A stretch of 64,000 nucleotides of DNA, taken from DASREM01 sp035652095 (GTDB taxonomy: Bacteria; Acidobacteriota; Terriglobia; Terriglobales; Acidobacteriaceae). A model generated the notes under the pieces. It was given only the letters and a program-made list of their open reading frames with translations. It had not been told where the DNA came from and ran no database searches. Positions 26,671-36,871 of the stretch are shown in pieces. The position numbers and the translations under genes are program-made. The stretch lies in contig DASREM010000003.1 of the NCBI GenBank assembly GCA_035652095.1, positions 1-64,000 of the forward strand. The letters run 5' to 3'. Every line of letters starts with the position of its first letter. Positions within the stretch are counted from its first letter, which is position 1.

Positions 26671-28042
26671 GGCATGCGATCTCGCGAATCAATACCGCCC
26701 GGTGCGCCCCCGCTTTATACCGCCACGCTTCCGGACATGGAAATCCCCGCATCCAGAGTACATCCGGCCCGCTCACAACGACAGGCCACAGCTTACGCTC
26801 GCGTCCCGTAATATGCCGATCCTGGAGCAACTCCTTGATCTTCTTTGGCTCCTTGGTGTGCGCTGGCCAGAACCGGTCACCGGCCCGCCAGTTGCGTACC
26901 AGCAATTCTTTATTCAACAACGCAGCATCAAACAAGTGCTCCGCCGGATACCTGTTGGGAGGACCTTCCACCAGCACCGCTTCCAAGCAGATACCCAGGG
27001 CGGGGATCTCGGTTGTGCCAGGCACTGAAAATGCATTCTGGTAGTCAGCGACCTGCTCACAGTCCTGCAGTACAAAATGCACCATTTCACCGTTGTCCGA
27101 CCGCGCTGACATCCATCCCTGCGGCATGGGCGCGGATTTCTGGATTCCGCGGCACACGTCTAATACTGCTTCAACGTGCCGAAACTCCAGTCTGAGCCCA
27201 ATACCAGCGGCGGCTGCGCGCACCACACGACGCTGCACGGCAAGCGGTAAGGCACATAGCTGTTTAGAAGATAGGACACCCGGAGTGTGCACGGTCCCAG
27301 GCAAGGCTTTGCCAACTTCACTGGCCCAATACTCTTCTTCGGCACGCGCGATTTCTGCCGTATCGGCCAGTGACTCACGAATCGATGGGTTCAGGTTCCG
27401 CTCCAGACGCGGAAGAATCCCGTGGCGGACCCGGTTGCGCGCATGCCGCAAGTCGCGATTGCTTGCGTCCTCCCGCCAAGGCTGGTTTAGTTGTTTCAGA
27501 TAGGTTTCGATATCCGTGCGCCGCACTCCGAGCAGCGGGCGAATCACGGAGCCGGAAGGGCCACAAACCCTCGGGTAGATAGCGGCCAGCCCGGCGGTAC
27601 CCGCTCCTCGTCCCATCCGCAGCAGAACGGTTTCGGCTTGATCGTCGAGCGTGTGGGCGGTGGCGACCTGGTGCACGATCCGGTCACGAATCAGGCCCTG
27701 AAAATACTCGTAGCGGAGATGCCGGCCGGCGGCTTCGGTACTCAGGCCTTTTTCCGCCGCGTACCTGTTCACGTCCGTGGCCGCACTCTGAAACGGAAGC
27801 TTCTGGTTTTTTGCCAGCTCTTCCACAAACTGCTCATCGGCGTCGGATTCTGCCCCACGCAACCGGTGATTGAAGTGAAGCACACAGAGTCCGATGCCGA
27901 GATCGCCTCGTAATTCTCGCATCAGACGCAACAATGCAACCGAGTCAGCACCGCCTGAAACCGCGAGCCCAACCCGATCGCCGGCGCGGACCAGTTCGTG
28001 ACGCCGGACGTACTGAACCACGCGTTGTGCAAGTTCCTGCAA
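26663..28042 (-). CDS. tilS: tRNA(Ile)-lysidine synthetase
   Basis: A 459-residue N-type ATP pyrophosphatase that converts C34 of tRNA-Ile(CAU) to lysidine so it reads AUA. The PP-loop SGGADS is in VGLAVSGGADSVALLRLMRE. The following LCVLHFNHRLRGAESDADEQ, TAHTLDDQAETVLLRMGRGA and RNRVRHGILPRLERNLNP are TilS signatures, and the C-terminal substrate-binding domain is present (WRAGDRFWPAHTKEPKKIKE). It overlaps the HPRT-like gene by 8 nt and heads the tilS-hpt-ftsH block. Confidence 0.96.
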   Translation of the reverse strand: MQELAQRVVQYVRRHELVRAGDRVGLAVSGGADSVALLRLMRELRGDLGIGLCVLHFNHRLRGAESDADEQFVEELAKNQKLPFQSAATDVNRYAAEKGLSTEAAGRHLRYEYFQGLIRDRIVHQVATAHTLDDQAETVLLRMGRGAGTAGLAAIYPRVCGPSGSVIRPLLGVRRTDIETYLKQLNQPWREDASNRDLRHARNRVRHGILPRLERNLNPSIRESLADTAEIARAEEEYWASEVGKALPGTVHTPGVLSSKQLCALPLAVQRRVVRAAAAGIGLRLEFRHVEAVLDVCRGIQKSAPMPQGWMSARSDNGEMVHFVLQDCEQVADYQNAFSVPGTTEIPALGICLEAVLVEGPPNRYPAEHLFDAALLNKELLVRNWRAGDRFWPAHTKEPKKIKELLQDRHITGRERKLWPVVVSGPDVLWMRGFPCPEAWRYKAGAHRAVLIREIACRG

Positions 28043-28211
28043 GGCCCTATCTTACCGCGCGATCCACTCTGTAAGCAGCGGCGCAGTCGGCGGTTAGGCC
28101 GAGCGCAGCTCAGCACCGCGCTCCCAGTGCACCGGAGAGAGCGCAGTATGCTCGAAGGCGAAGAGAATCTGAAAACCCTTACTTCAGGTGCCGTTGTAAG
28201 ATTCTCACGCG

Positions 28212-28880
28212 ATGCCGGAACCAGCATTCATCCCACTCCAGTTCGAACGGCTCGACCCAGCGCAGCAACTGGCCCGGGCCGCGCAGTTCCACGAGATGCT
28301 CCGCACGCGGCGCACCGTCCGCGACTTCTCGGCCGATCCTGTGCGCTTCGAAGTGATCGAGGCCGCCATCCGGACCGCCGCCTCCGCTCCGTCCGGGGCC
28401 AATCGCCAGCCCTGGCACTTCGTCGCCGTGTCCAACCCCGAGGTGAAACACCAGATCCGCGAAGCCGCCGAAGCCGAAGAGCGCGCTTTTTACGAACACC
28501 GCGCGCCGGAAGAATGGCTGGAAGCCCTCCAACCGCTCGGCACCGATTGGCACAAGCCCTTTCTCGAGACTGCGCCATGGTTGATCGTGGTGTTTCGCGA
28601 GGACTACGAGTTGATTGACGAGCAAACCAAAGAGAAAAACTATTACGTCATGGAATCGGTTGGAATCGCCTGCGGCTTTCTGCTTACCGCACTGCACGCC
28701 GCAGGGCTTGCCACGCTCACGCATACCCCGAGCCCCATGGGATTTCTCGCTCAAATTCTGAATCGCCCCAAGAACGAGAAACCATACTTGCTGATCCCAG
28801 TGGGTTACCCGGCCGAAGGCGCGCGTGTGCCAAACATCGTGAGGAAACCGCTCTCCAAAGTGATGACAGTCGTCTTGTGA
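28212..28880 (+). CDS. Nitroreductase-family FMN oxidoreductase
   Basis: A 222-residue nitroreductase. The FMN-binding blocks are MLRTRRTVRDFSADPV and AAIRTAASAPSGANRQPWHF near the N-terminus and SVGIACGFLLTALHAAGLAT and LLIPVGYPAEGARVP near the C-terminus. Full length for the group. The arrangement is close to iodotyrosine deiodinase-like/BluB-like members, but the substrate cannot be decided from sequence. Its TGA (28878-28880) directly abuts the stop codon of the convergent aminotransferase gene with no intervening base. Confidence 0.9.
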   Translation: MPEPAFIPLQFERLDPAQQLARAAQFHEMLRTRRTVRDFSADPVRFEVIEAAIRTAASAPSGANRQPWHFVAVSNPEVKHQIREAAEAEERAFYEHRAPEEWLEALQPLGTDWHKPFLETAPWLIVVFREDYELIDEQTKEKNYYVMESVGIACGFLLTALHAAGLATLTHTPSPMGFLAQILNRPKNEKPYLLIPVGYPAEGARVPNIVRKPLSKVMTVVL

Positions 28881-30071
28881 CTACTTCAATAACGAACCAA
28901 GCGCAGCCAAGAGCCGCTCAATGTCCTCTTCAGAATTGAAGAAGTGACATGAAACTCGAATGCCACCCACATTCGATGTATAGCGAACCGACACCAGGAT
29001 TTTCACCTGCAGCAAGCGGTTCATCAGTTTGATATTTTCCTCCGCGGAGCCGACTGAGAAAGTCACGATCCCTGCACGATTCTGTTTTTCGAAAGCGGTC
29101 ACAAGCGTCACCGGAAGCGCCCTCAATCCCGCGATCAATTTCCCGGTGAGGCCATGGATGTGTTCCGCGATCTTCTGTTGGCCAAGGGCATGAATCAGAT
29201 TCAGCGATGCCGCCAGCCCGATTGCCCCAGGGTAGTTTGCCGTTCCACCGGTTTCGAATCGCCGTGCGCTCGCGACGTACTCGTAGTCGCGAACCGGGGA
29301 AATCGTCGGCGTCTGGAAGTACGCGCCCCAGCCGCCGGGCGGGTCTTCGACCGACAGATATCCGGGAATCGGCAACTTCAATCTCGGAAGCGCCTCGCGA
29401 TGGACGTAAAGGAATCCGCATCCGAACGGCGAGTTCAGCCACTTGTGCCCGCCGCAGGCAAGGAAGTCCACCGGGGCTTCGCGGACATCGATCGGCACTG
29501 CCCCCAGTTGCTGGATCGCATCCACGACGAACCATATATTCCGCTCACGGCAGAGCCTGCTGAAGGCAGCCAGATCGCAGCGATAGCCGTTGCTCCACTG
29601 CACGCTGCTGATGGAAATCACGCGCGTGCGGGGCGTGATCCGCGCCGCAAAATCTTCGACCCGAACTTCGCCGTGATGGTTGGGGACCACATCAATTTCG
29701 GCGCCTTCCTTCCGCTTCTCCACCCACGGAATCGCGACCTCCAGGAACTCGAGGTCCGACATGAGTACCCGGTCGCCGCGTTCCAGGGGAATCGCACCTG
29801 CAGCAATGGATAACCCGTGGCTGGTACTCTCGACCAAGGCAATTTCATCGGAGTGCGCGTTAATAAGGCGCGCAACAGCGGGGCGAGCCGCAGCCCGCAT
29901 TTCGTCCATGAAGATGTGGTGAGCCGTGGAAGATTCGCGAGGACAGGTCAAGGCCAGGTTCAGGAATTTATCAATGGCTTCGACCGCTGGACGCGAGGCG
30001 AGCGATACGCACGCCGAATCCAGAAAAACCTTGTCGTGAACTCCGGGAAAGTGCTGCCGTGCGCTGATCAT
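28881..30071 (-). CDS. Class V aminotransferase / cysteine desulfurase-like PLP enzyme
   Basis: A 396-residue PLP-dependent enzyme of the SufS/CsdA-like class V group. PLP contacts are visible: the Asp in WFVVDAIQQLG, the Schiff-base Lys in ACGGHKWLNSPFG, and ESTSHGLSIAAGAIPL as phosphate loop. I see no conserved loop with a catalytic Cys before the C-terminal domain as in SufS, so a selenocysteine-lyase, kynureninase-like or other class V role is possible. The start is taken at the ATG at 30071; a GTG at 30110 would add 13 residues that look like noncoding sequence. Confidence 0.87.
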   Translation of the reverse strand: MISARQHFPGVHDKVFLDSACVSLASRPAVEAIDKFLNLALTCPRESSTAHHIFMDEMRAAARPAVARLINAHSDEIALVESTSHGLSIAAGAIPLERGDRVLMSDLEFLEVAIPWVEKRKEGAEIDVVPNHHGEVRVEDFAARITPRTRVISISSVQWSNGYRCDLAAFSRLCRERNIWFVVDAIQQLGAVPIDVREAPVDFLACGGHKWLNSPFGCGFLYVHREALPRLKLPIPGYLSVEDPPGGWGAYFQTPTISPVRDYEYVASARRFETGGTANYPGAIGLAASLNLIHALGQQKIAEHIHGLTGKLIAGLRALPVTLVTAFEKQNRAGIVTFSVGSAEENIKLMNRLLQVKILVSVRYTSNVGGIRVSCHFFNSEEDIERLLAALGSLLK

Positions 30072-30122
30072 GCGAGCGCCATTAGAGCACAGGCTGCACT
30101 CCAGCACCAATGCCGCGCATGT

Positions 30123-32180
30123 CTACAGACGGGCCGCCTGTTCCCGCCGCTTGCCCTGGATCTCAATGTAGACGTTGACCAACGACACGGCGGCCGGAGT
30201 GACTCCCGGGATTCGCGACGCATGGCCCAGCGTACGCGGACGGATCTTGACCAGTTTCTCCTGCATCTCGCGCGAAAGACCGCTCACCGAACGATAATCA
30301 AACCATTCCGGGATATGCCTCTGCTCAGCTTTTTTGAGGCGGTCGATCGCACGTTCCTGCTGCTGGAGGTAGCCTTCGTACTTGATCTCGGTCTCAACCG
30401 ACTTGAGTTCATTGCGAGCCTTCGCGTTCAGGCCATCGGTGGACTCGCACGCGGCGAAGAACTCCGGCGCAAGCTCATGCAGCGCTGGAGCGAACTGCTC
30501 CACGGAGACCTCCGGACGCTTCAACAACTGTGCCAGAGACTGGCCGAGCATGGATGACCACCCGCTCGGGTCTGGCTGAGCAATCTTCTCCACGATTGCA
30601 TTGGTCAACCTGGTCTTCTGCAGCAGCGAGGCGATTGCCCGAGTTCGCTCCTGCTTGGCCTGGTGATCAGACCAGGCAGCGTCCGAAATCAGCCCAATTC
30701 TGCGCCCATGCGGGGTCAGCCTGCGGTCGGCGTTGTCTATCCGCAAATGCAGGCGGAACTCCGCCCTCGACGTGAACATGCGGTAAGGCTCGTTCGTGCC
30801 CTTGGAAATCAGATCATCAATCAGGATCGCGGTGTAAGCCTCGGTGCGGTCCAAAATCAGCGGCTCTTCGCCCTTCACTCTCAGCGCGGCGTTGATTCCG
30901 GCCATTAAACCCTGGCAAGCGGCCTCTTCGTATCCGCTGGTGCCATTGATTTGTCCTGCCAGGAAGAGGCCCGCGATCTGCTTGGTCTCGAGCGTCCGCT
31001 GCAATTCCGTGGGATCGATTGAGTCGTATTCAATGGCGTAACCGGGGCGCAGCATCTCCGCCGTTTCAAGGCCGGGCACCGACTTCAGGATTGCCATCTG
31101 CACCTCGATGGGCAGAGAGGTGCTCATCCCATTCACATAGATCTCGTGCGTGTTCAGTCCTTCCGGCTCGAGAAAGAGCTGGTGCGTGGTCTTGTCAGGA
31201 AATTTGACAATCTTGTCTTCGATGGAGGGACAGTAACGCGGCCCAATCGAGTGAATTTGCCCGCTGTACATCGGCGAGCGGTGCACATTCTCGCGAATGA
31301 TGCGATGTGTCTCTTCCGTGGTCCATGCAATGTAGCAAGGCACCTGCCGGTCATGATGCGCGACCCGCTTGGTGCGGAAGCTGAAGGGAGTCGGATCCGG
31401 GTCGCCGGGCTGCTCCTGAAATCGGGACCAATCAATACTGCGCCCATCCAGGCGAGGAGGAGTACCCGTCTTGAGGCGGCATCCTCGAAGGCCAAGTTGC
31501 TTGAGAGATTCGCCCAGCAAAACCGCGGCCGGCTCTCCGGAACGCCCCGCCGGATACTGCTGTTCCCCACAGTGGATCAGTCCGTTCAGGAACGTTCCCG
31601 TGGTAACGATGACCGCCGCAGCACCCACGGTGCGTCCATCGCGAAGACGGATGCCAAGACAGCGGCGCGCAGATGCCTCCAAGCTTTCAGCCGACGAGGA
31701 AAACGACTGAATCAGCAGTTCCGCAACTTCGGCCTGCTTGATTTTCAAATTCGGTTGCGACTCGAGCACCTCGCGCATCCTCAGGCGGTAAGCCTGCTTG
31801 TCACACTGCGCGCGCGGCGACCACACCGCAGGGCCGCGCGAAGTATTCAGCAGCCGGAACTGGATGCCGACCGCATCGGTGACCTCGCCCATGATGCCGC
31901 CCAGCGCATCCACCTCGCGCACGAGATGCCCCTTGGCAATGCCGCCAATCGCCGGATTGCATGACATCTGCGCGATCAGGTCCACATTCAGGGTGTAAAG
32001 CGCGGTTTTCAGGCCCATGCGCGCCGCGGCCATGGCGGCTTCGCACCCAGCGTGGCCGGCGCCCACAACTACTACTTCGAATTGTTCCGTGAACTGCAAA
32101 GCTTGTCTCAAGAACCCCACGTGTTGGGACAGCCGCGCGGGCCGTCCTCCCGTCAAGGAGGGAGTACTGCGTAGCTCCAT
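30123..32180 (-). CDS. mnmG: tRNA uridine-5-carboxymethylaminomethyl modification enzyme MnmG (GidA)
   Basis: A 685-residue FAD enzyme that works with MnmE on wobble U34. The dinucleotide-binding motif is [20 protein letters not shown], followed by [46 protein letters not shown] and [20 protein letters not shown], all diagnostic. About 28 residues precede the usual N-terminus. The ATG at 32180 is the longest option; a GTG at 32120 would give a normal length. The 5' region holds a CCTCC...GGAGG hairpin. No mnmE or rsmG lies beside it. Confidence 0.97.
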   Translation of the reverse strand: MELRSTPSLTGGRPARLSQHVGFLRQALQFTEQFEVVVVGAGHAGCEAAMAAARMGLKTALYTLNVDLIAQMSCNPAIGGIAKGHLVREVDALGGIMGEVTDAVGIQFRLLNTSRGPAVWSPRAQCDKQAYRLRMREVLESQPNLKIKQAEVAELLIQSFSSSAESLEASARRCLGIRLRDGRTVGAAAVIVTTGTFLNGLIHCGEQQYPAGRSGEPAAVLLGESLKQLGLRGCRLKTGTPPRLDGRSIDWSRFQEQPGDPDPTPFSFRTKRVAHHDRQVPCYIAWTTEETHRIIRENVHRSPMYSGQIHSIGPRYCPSIEDKIVKFPDKTTHQLFLEPEGLNTHEIYVNGMSTSLPIEVQMAILKSVPGLETAEMLRPGYAIEYDSIDPTELQRTLETKQIAGLFLAGQINGTSGYEEAACQGLMAGINAALRVKGEEPLILDRTEAYTAILIDDLISKGTNEPYRMFTSRAEFRLHLRIDNADRRLTPHGRRIGLISDAAWSDHQAKQERTRAIASLLQKTRLTNAIVEKIAQPDPSGWSSMLGQSLAQLLKRPEVSVEQFAPALHELAPEFFAACESTDGLNAKARNELKSVETEIKYEGYLQQQERAIDRLKKAEQRHIPEWFDYRSVSGLSREMQEKLVKIRPRTLGHASRIPGVTPAAVSLVNVYIEIQGKRREQAARL

Positions 32181-32202
32181 TTTAGCAGTACGGCGTAACC
32201 GG

Positions 32203-33105
32203 TCAGAACTGAGGCCCGCCGATGTCGGTGAAGGTGATCTCTTGCCAGCGATCGGAGGGAAAGTACCAATTGCTGGCGCCCGCCTCGTGGTTATTGACGT
32301 CCGGCCCCGCCCACAAAGCAGTAGTCGAACGCCAGTAGTCCATCCCCATCTGGACCAGCGCGCCTTTTGAGATTTTCACCTGCGCGGTAACCGTGCAGCC
32401 TTCCAGTTTTCCAAGTGGAAGCGCGGGCCTTGGCGAGGCACTCCAGAAGTGCCAGACCCGATCGGGGCGGGTGCCTATTCGGAGCCTCACGGTGCGATCT
32501 GCCAGGTTTTTCTCGAACGGCATGGGACTGTGCTCATCGGTGCCGAACCAGGGATGTCGCCGGTACAATCCGCCTCGCAGATCGCTCTGGTCATCGTTGA
32601 GTAGATGAAATTCCCCATCCACCCGGCAGGTAAGACGTAATCTCGCCACCTCAACTGTCGCGAAGCGATGGTCTGGGTCCCGCACATCGGCAATCGCAAT
32701 TCCCCACAGCAAGACCGACTTAAACTCTGGCGGAGCGGGCACCGGATTGACATAACCCGCTTTCCAGCCGACGTCCTCCGGCACCCGGGGATCATTTTGT
32801 ACCCCGAACATGGAAGAAGACGCGGCCCTTCCTTCCCCCGTGCTCACGAAAATTGGCGACGTGCTTGCCCAGCGCGGCACAATCGCGATGACTTTCCCCT
32901 CCGAGCATACTTTGAAGGTCGCGGCCACTTTCCCAAACGAAACTGCTGTCGTCGCACCCAAATTTCGCCCAGTGATCGCGACTCTCGTTCCTTCCGGGCC
33001 AAAGATCGGCGAGATAGCGTCTATAGCTGGCGGCGACGCGCTTTTCTGAAATCCGCCCAGAGCCAGCAGCCCCGAGATCAACAACAGTTTCCCGATCCGA
33101 AACAA
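32203..33105 (-). CDS. Secreted IPT/TIG-domain protein
   Basis: A 300-residue exported protein with a signal segment ([20 protein letters not shown]), an IPT/TIG Ig-like domain (residues about 30-105: [20 protein letters not shown], then [13 protein letters not shown] and [14 protein letters not shown]) and a C-terminal region of about 170 residues that looks like a beta-sandwich. I chose the TTG at 33105 since GGGGAGC lies 5 nt upstream and it places the signal peptide correctly; the longest reading starts at 33180. Function is unknown. TIG domains often mediate surface or carbohydrate contacts. Confidence 0.7.
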   Translation of the reverse strand: MFRIGKLLLISGLLALGGFQKSASPPAIDAISPIFGPEGTRVAITGRNLGATTAVSFGKVAATFKVCSEGKVIAIVPRWASTSPIFVSTGEGRAASSSMFGVQNDPRVPEDVGWKAGYVNPVPAPPEFKSVLLWGIAIADVRDPDHRFATVEVARLRLTCRVDGEFHLLNDDQSDLRGGLYRRHPWFGTDEHSPMPFEKNLADRTVRLRIGTRPDRVWHFWSASPRPALPLGKLEGCTVTAQVKISKGALVQMGMDYWRSTTALWAGPDVNNHEAGASNWYFPSDRWQEITFTDIGGPQF

Positions 33106-33245
33106 CGATAGCTCCCCTGCTCTCAACAGCAATTCGAGGTTAATGTTTACCGTCGCAATGGTAAGTGACGGATGACCCATTTAGGTGGTTGCGGCAATGC
33201 CGAATCGCACTTATATTGGTGAGTTGGAAAAAGGAAAATCAGTTT

Positions 33246-33947
33246 ATGGATAGTCGGCAATTTTTCGTAGAACTGGATGCGCGTATCGCCCAATACGACC
33301 TCCTTTGCCACCCCTTTTACAAATCGTGGACGGCGGGGCAACTGACGGAGGAAGATTTGCGCGAGTATGCGCGGGACTACTATCACCACGTGGCGGCGTT
33401 TCCTACGTATCTGGCGGAATTCGGCATCCGTCTGAACGACGGAGAATTGCGCCGCGCCGTGCTGGCAAACATGTCGGACGAAAAAGGCGGGGAAGATGTT
33501 TATGGCGATCCGTCTGCTTCCCATGCCGAATTGTGGCTCGATTTTGCCGAAGGCATGGGCGCGATGCGCGACCTGCGTTTGCATCAACCTCTTCCCGAGA
33601 TCAAAGCTTTAATCAACTTCTTCCACCAGGTCTCGAGCGAGCGATCTCCCGCCGAAGCCCTTGCTGCTTATTACGCTTACGAGTCGCAGGTCCCGCGCAT
33701 CGCCCGGGAAAAGGCCCGCGGATTACGCGAGCAGTACGGCGCCGACAAAAAGACGTGCAGCTACTTCACCGTGCATGAGACTGCGGACATTCAACACTCA
33801 CAGGTGTGGAAGCAGCAATTGTCCCGGGAAATCTCAGCCCACCCGGAAAGCGCTCCCAAAGCTTTGGCCGCAGCTGAAGCGGCAGCCAAGGCGCTGTGGA
33901 CCGCTCTTGATGGGATCGAGCAGCGTCGCATGGCCAACGCCGCGTAA
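33246..33947 (+). CDS. CADD-family heme-oxygenase-like diiron protein, candidate p-aminobenzoate synthase
   Basis: A 233-residue protein very similar in layout to Chlamydia CADD (CT610, 231 residues), a diiron enzyme that makes p-aminobenzoate by consuming its own Tyr27. Shared blocks are HPFYKSWTAGQLTEEDLREY, ARDYYHHVAAFPTYL, SYESQ-like AYESQVPRIAREKARGL and YFTVHETADIQHS. The six predicted iron ligands are E79, H93, E146, H177, D181 and H184. The sacrificial Tyr corresponds to Y25 and the reactive Lys of CADD to K156. The ATG at 33246 follows AAGGA. The folate role is inference from the CADD work. Confidence 0.82.
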   Translation: MDSRQFFVELDARIAQYDLLCHPFYKSWTAGQLTEEDLREYARDYYHHVAAFPTYLAEFGIRLNDGELRRAVLANMSDEKGGEDVYGDPSASHAELWLDFAEGMGAMRDLRLHQPLPEIKALINFFHQVSSERSPAEALAAYYAYESQVPRIAREKARGLREQYGADKKTCSYFTVHETADIQHSQVWKQQLSREISAHPESAPKALAAAEAAAKALWTALDGIEQRRMANAA

Positions 33948-33965
33948 ATATCAGATCTCGGCTGT

Positions 33966-33990
33966 GGAGACGCAGCTCGGCTGCGTCTCC
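33966..33990. terminator. Perfect 10-bp hairpin, possible terminator
   Basis: GGAGACGCAG, CTCGG loop, CTGCGTCTCC, followed by CCCTTCTC. It is 18 bp after the CADD-like stop. The T-tract is poor, so it may be a mobile-type palindromic repeat rather than a true terminator. Confidence 0.5.
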
Positions 33991-34079
33991 CCCTTCTCTA
34001 GAACATCCTGGGCTGCCTAAGAGGCTACGCCCGGGACTTGTCACTGCAAATTCCCGCGATTTCGCTATACTCTGCCGGC

Positions 34080-35156
34080 ATGCGTACTGTCTGCTGGCTT
34101 GTATTTCTGCTCTGGGCCAGTTCATTTTCCGCGTCTCAGGAACGAACGCCGTCAGGCGGTTCGGAAATCTCCCACTTACAAAGTTTGGCGGAAGCCGACG
34201 ACTTGCCGGCGCAGGTGGCACTGGCTCGCGCCTACCTGGACGGAAATGGCATCACTCAAAGTGACGCGTTGGCTCTGAAGTGGCTCCGGCGCGCGGCCGC
34301 TGAGAATTACTCCGATGCGGAAAACGAACTTGGCATTCTTTATTCAAGCGGCCGCGGAGTGGAGAAGAACAAAGAAGAAGCTTTTAAGTGGTACAAGAAG
34401 GCGGCCAAGCATGGCAGTCCGTCCGGAATGTTCAACCTGGGAGTCTGTTACTACAATGGCGACGGCGTGAACATCGACGATGCTCTCGCTTTTGCCTGGT
34501 TCACTTTGGCAAAAGAGCACGGAAGCGCGCCAGCCGTAGACGCTGTCGCGCGCTCAAACAAGGAACTGCGCCCAAGAACCCTGATCGAGGGCCTGCGCGA
34601 TATCGGGGAGTTTTACGAAAGAGGCGAGAGCTTGCCGCGCAACGTGCCCGAGGCGGTGAAGTGGTATTCGAACGCGGCAGAGCATGGAGACACCGAGTCT
34701 CAAGTCCGGCTCGCTGCGATTTACATGGGTACAGGTATCGCTGCGGACTACACACAAGCCCGACACTGGTGTGAAGTAGGGGCAAAGGGCGGTGATAGCC
34801 GCGCTCAATATTGCCTCGGAACACTGTATCAGCGTGGACTCGCTGTCCAGCAGGATCCGAAGCGCGCACTTAGGTATTACCAGCAAGCCTCAAACTCAGG
34901 CAACACGTTCGCTATGAGAGCACTCGCGGAAATGTGCGTCACGGGGGAAGCTGGAAAGGTCGATCGCCTTGCAGCGTTCTTGCTGTACGTCAGGGCTGGT
35001 GCGAAAGGCGACAAGGACGCCATCCCCGGTGCTGCAAAGCTCCAGAAAGAACTCGATCCAGGCGAGCGAAAAAAGGCCGACAAGCAATTACCGCAGTGGC
35101 GAATCGATCCAAGGAAACTGGAGACGATTTTGTCGAACCCCAACTCTCTACAATAA
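34080..35156 (+). CDS. Secreted Sel1-repeat (TPR-like) protein
   Basis: A 358-residue exported protein with a signal peptide (MRTVCWLVFLLWASSFSASQ) followed by at least six Sel1-like repeats of about 36 residues. Examples are ALARAYLDGNGITQSDALAL, ELGILYSSGRGVEKNKEEAF, NLGVCYYNGDGVNIDDALAF and CLGTLYQRGLAVQQDPKRAL. These helical solenoids mediate protein-protein contacts. The ATG at 34080 places the signal peptide at the N-terminus; the in-frame start at 34038 does not. The client is unknown. Confidence 0.9.
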   Translation: MRTVCWLVFLLWASSFSASQERTPSGGSEISHLQSLAEADDLPAQVALARAYLDGNGITQSDALALKWLRRAAAENYSDAENELGILYSSGRGVEKNKEEAFKWYKKAAKHGSPSGMFNLGVCYYNGDGVNIDDALAFAWFTLAKEHGSAPAVDAVARSNKELRPRTLIEGLRDIGEFYERGESLPRNVPEAVKWYSNAAEHGDTESQVRLAAIYMGTGIAADYTQARHWCEVGAKGGDSRAQYCLGTLYQRGLAVQQDPKRALRYYQQASNSGNTFAMRALAEMCVTGEAGKVDRLAAFLLYVRAGAKGDKDAIPGAAKLQKELDPGERKKADKQLPQWRIDPRKLETILSNPNSLQ

Positions 35157-35347
35157 GTGACGCAAACCTACGGAGGCCGCCGCTTTCGCGCCCCGCAACC
35201 CTATCGCGAAGGGGATGAAATCACCGTAGGACCCATGTCAAGATCGAAACACCGTCCGCCAGTGACCCCGCTTACAGCAAATTCACTTTTATGCAGGTCC
35301 GAAAATAGCCAGCGGTTCCCGCTGCCATCCGCTATTCTTTCCCAGTC

Positions 35348-36859
35348 ATGGTCCTCGATCGCTCCATCTGTTCGCTCGCTCGCAGGACGCGCGACGCTCG
35401 CTTCGACGGCCGCTTCTTCATCGGCGTGATGACCACGCGCATTTATTGCCGCCCGGTGTGCCCGGCCCGCTCTCCTAAAGAAGAAAATGTTCGCTACTTT
35501 GCCAGCGCCGCCGCTGCCGCGGAAGCCGGACTGCGGCCCTGCCTGCGTTGCCGTCCCGAGGCCTCGCCCGGCACGCCCGCTTGGCTGGGGACGTCGGCCA
35601 CGGTTTCCCGCGCCTTGCGACTGATCAGCGAAAGCGCCCTGGAAGACGGCGGGATGGAATCATTGGCGATGCGGCTCGGCATCGGAGCCCGTCACCTGCG
35701 CCGCCTTTTCCTGAAGCATCTTGGAGCCAGTCCCATCGCAGTGGCACAAACCCGTCGGCTGCACTTTGCCAAAAAGCTGATTGACGAGACGACTCTTCCC
35801 ATGCGCGATATCGCCGTGGCTGCGGGCTTCGGCAGCATTCGTCGCTTCAACGATACATTCTCGAAAACCTATCACCGTACCCCGACTCACCTGCGAAAGC
35901 TTGCCCGCCGCGCTCCCGGACGCGAGCAGCATCAGTATCAATTCCTGCTCCGCTTCCGGCCTCCATTCTGCTGGGACGCTTTGCTGGAATTCCTCACTCC
36001 GCGCGCAACTCCCGGAATTGAAGCCGTCGCAGGCTCCGTCTACAAGCGCACCATCTCCCTGCATGGCATTGACGGTTGGTTTGAGGCGACCCTGAACGGT
36101 ACTGCGGACGCCTTGTGCGTGCGCATTCACTTCCCCGAAGCCCGCTGGCTTTTCCTCATCATCGAGCGAGTTCGCCGGATGTTCGACCTCGCCGCCGATC
36201 CCAACGAAATCGGCGCTTGGCTGGGGCGGCATCCGGTTTTTGCCTCTCGCGTCAGGCATCGTCCGGGGCTGCGCGTCCCTGGCTGCTGGGACGGCTTTGA
36301 ACTTGCCGTGCGTGCCATCCTCGGACAGCAGGTCAGCGTGCGCGGTGCCACCACGCTTGCGGGCAGGCTGGTGCGAAGCTTCGGCACTCCGATCGACCTC
36401 GCACCCGGCCTGAGCCATTTGTTTCCCACTCCGGAGAAGATGGCCCACAGCGATCTGGCTGGCATTGGACTCCCGAAGGCGCGAGCGCATGCATTGCGAT
36501 CACTTGCGCGCGCCGTGTGCGATGGCACAGTCAGTTTTGCTGGAGTAGTGGATGCTGAGCAGTTTGTCGCTCGCTTCTGTGAGCTGCCTGGAATCGGCGA
36601 CTGGACCGCCCAGTACGTAGCCATGCGCGCCCTGAATGAGCCTGACGCCTTCCCCGCCAGTGACCTCGGCCTGCTGCGGGCTCTCGGCGTTCGCGATCCG
36701 CGCGAGCTCGCCAAAATGTCAGAGCGGTGGCGTCCATGGCGGGCCTACGCTGCAATGTATCTGTGGCAGGCCGACGATTACTCCGTCCACCACAAACCGA
36801 GAATGCTTTTGCCCGCGACCGCACGAGCGACCCAGGCACTTCTATCTGCGGCCCCCTAA
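35348..36859 (+). CDS. Ada-AlkA fusion: methylphosphotriester sensor, AraC HTH and 3-methyladenine DNA glycosylase
   Basis: A 503-residue three-part DNA alkylation-repair protein. Residues about 15-80 are the Ada N-terminal zinc domain (IYCRPVCPARSPKEENVRYF, then CLRCRPE), whose first Cys (C34) accepts methyl groups from phosphotriesters. Residues about 90-190 are an AraC-type HTH (GIGARHLRRLFLKHLGASPI). Residues about 200-495 are AlkA with its N-terminal domain and HhH-GPD (LPGIGDWTAQYVAMRAL, catalytic Asp in FPASDLGLL). Activation after methylation is known for Ada. The Ogt domain of E. coli Ada is absent and is encoded by the next gene, 12 bp downstream. Confidence 0.94.
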   Translation: MVLDRSICSLARRTRDARFDGRFFIGVMTTRIYCRPVCPARSPKEENVRYFASAAAAAEAGLRPCLRCRPEASPGTPAWLGTSATVSRALRLISESALEDGGMESLAMRLGIGARHLRRLFLKHLGASPIAVAQTRRLHFAKKLIDETTLPMRDIAVAAGFGSIRRFNDTFSKTYHRTPTHLRKLARRAPGREQHQYQFLLRFRPPFCWDALLEFLTPRATPGIEAVAGSVYKRTISLHGIDGWFEATLNGTADALCVRIHFPEARWLFLIIERVRRMFDLAADPNEIGAWLGRHPVFASRVRHRPGLRVPGCWDGFELAVRAILGQQVSVRGATTLAGRLVRSFGTPIDLAPGLSHLFPTPEKMAHSDLAGIGLPKARAHALRSLARAVCDGTVSFAGVVDAEQFVARFCELPGIGDWTAQYVAMRALNEPDAFPASDLGLLRALGVRDPRELAKMSERWRPWRAYAAMYLWQADDYSVHHKPRMLLPATARATQALLSAAP

Positions 36860-36871
36860 GAAGGAAGCTCT

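Noticed and set aside
31146..31964. 272-residue plus-strand ORF antisense to mnmG
   Set aside because: Entirely inside mnmG, whose motifs are complete.
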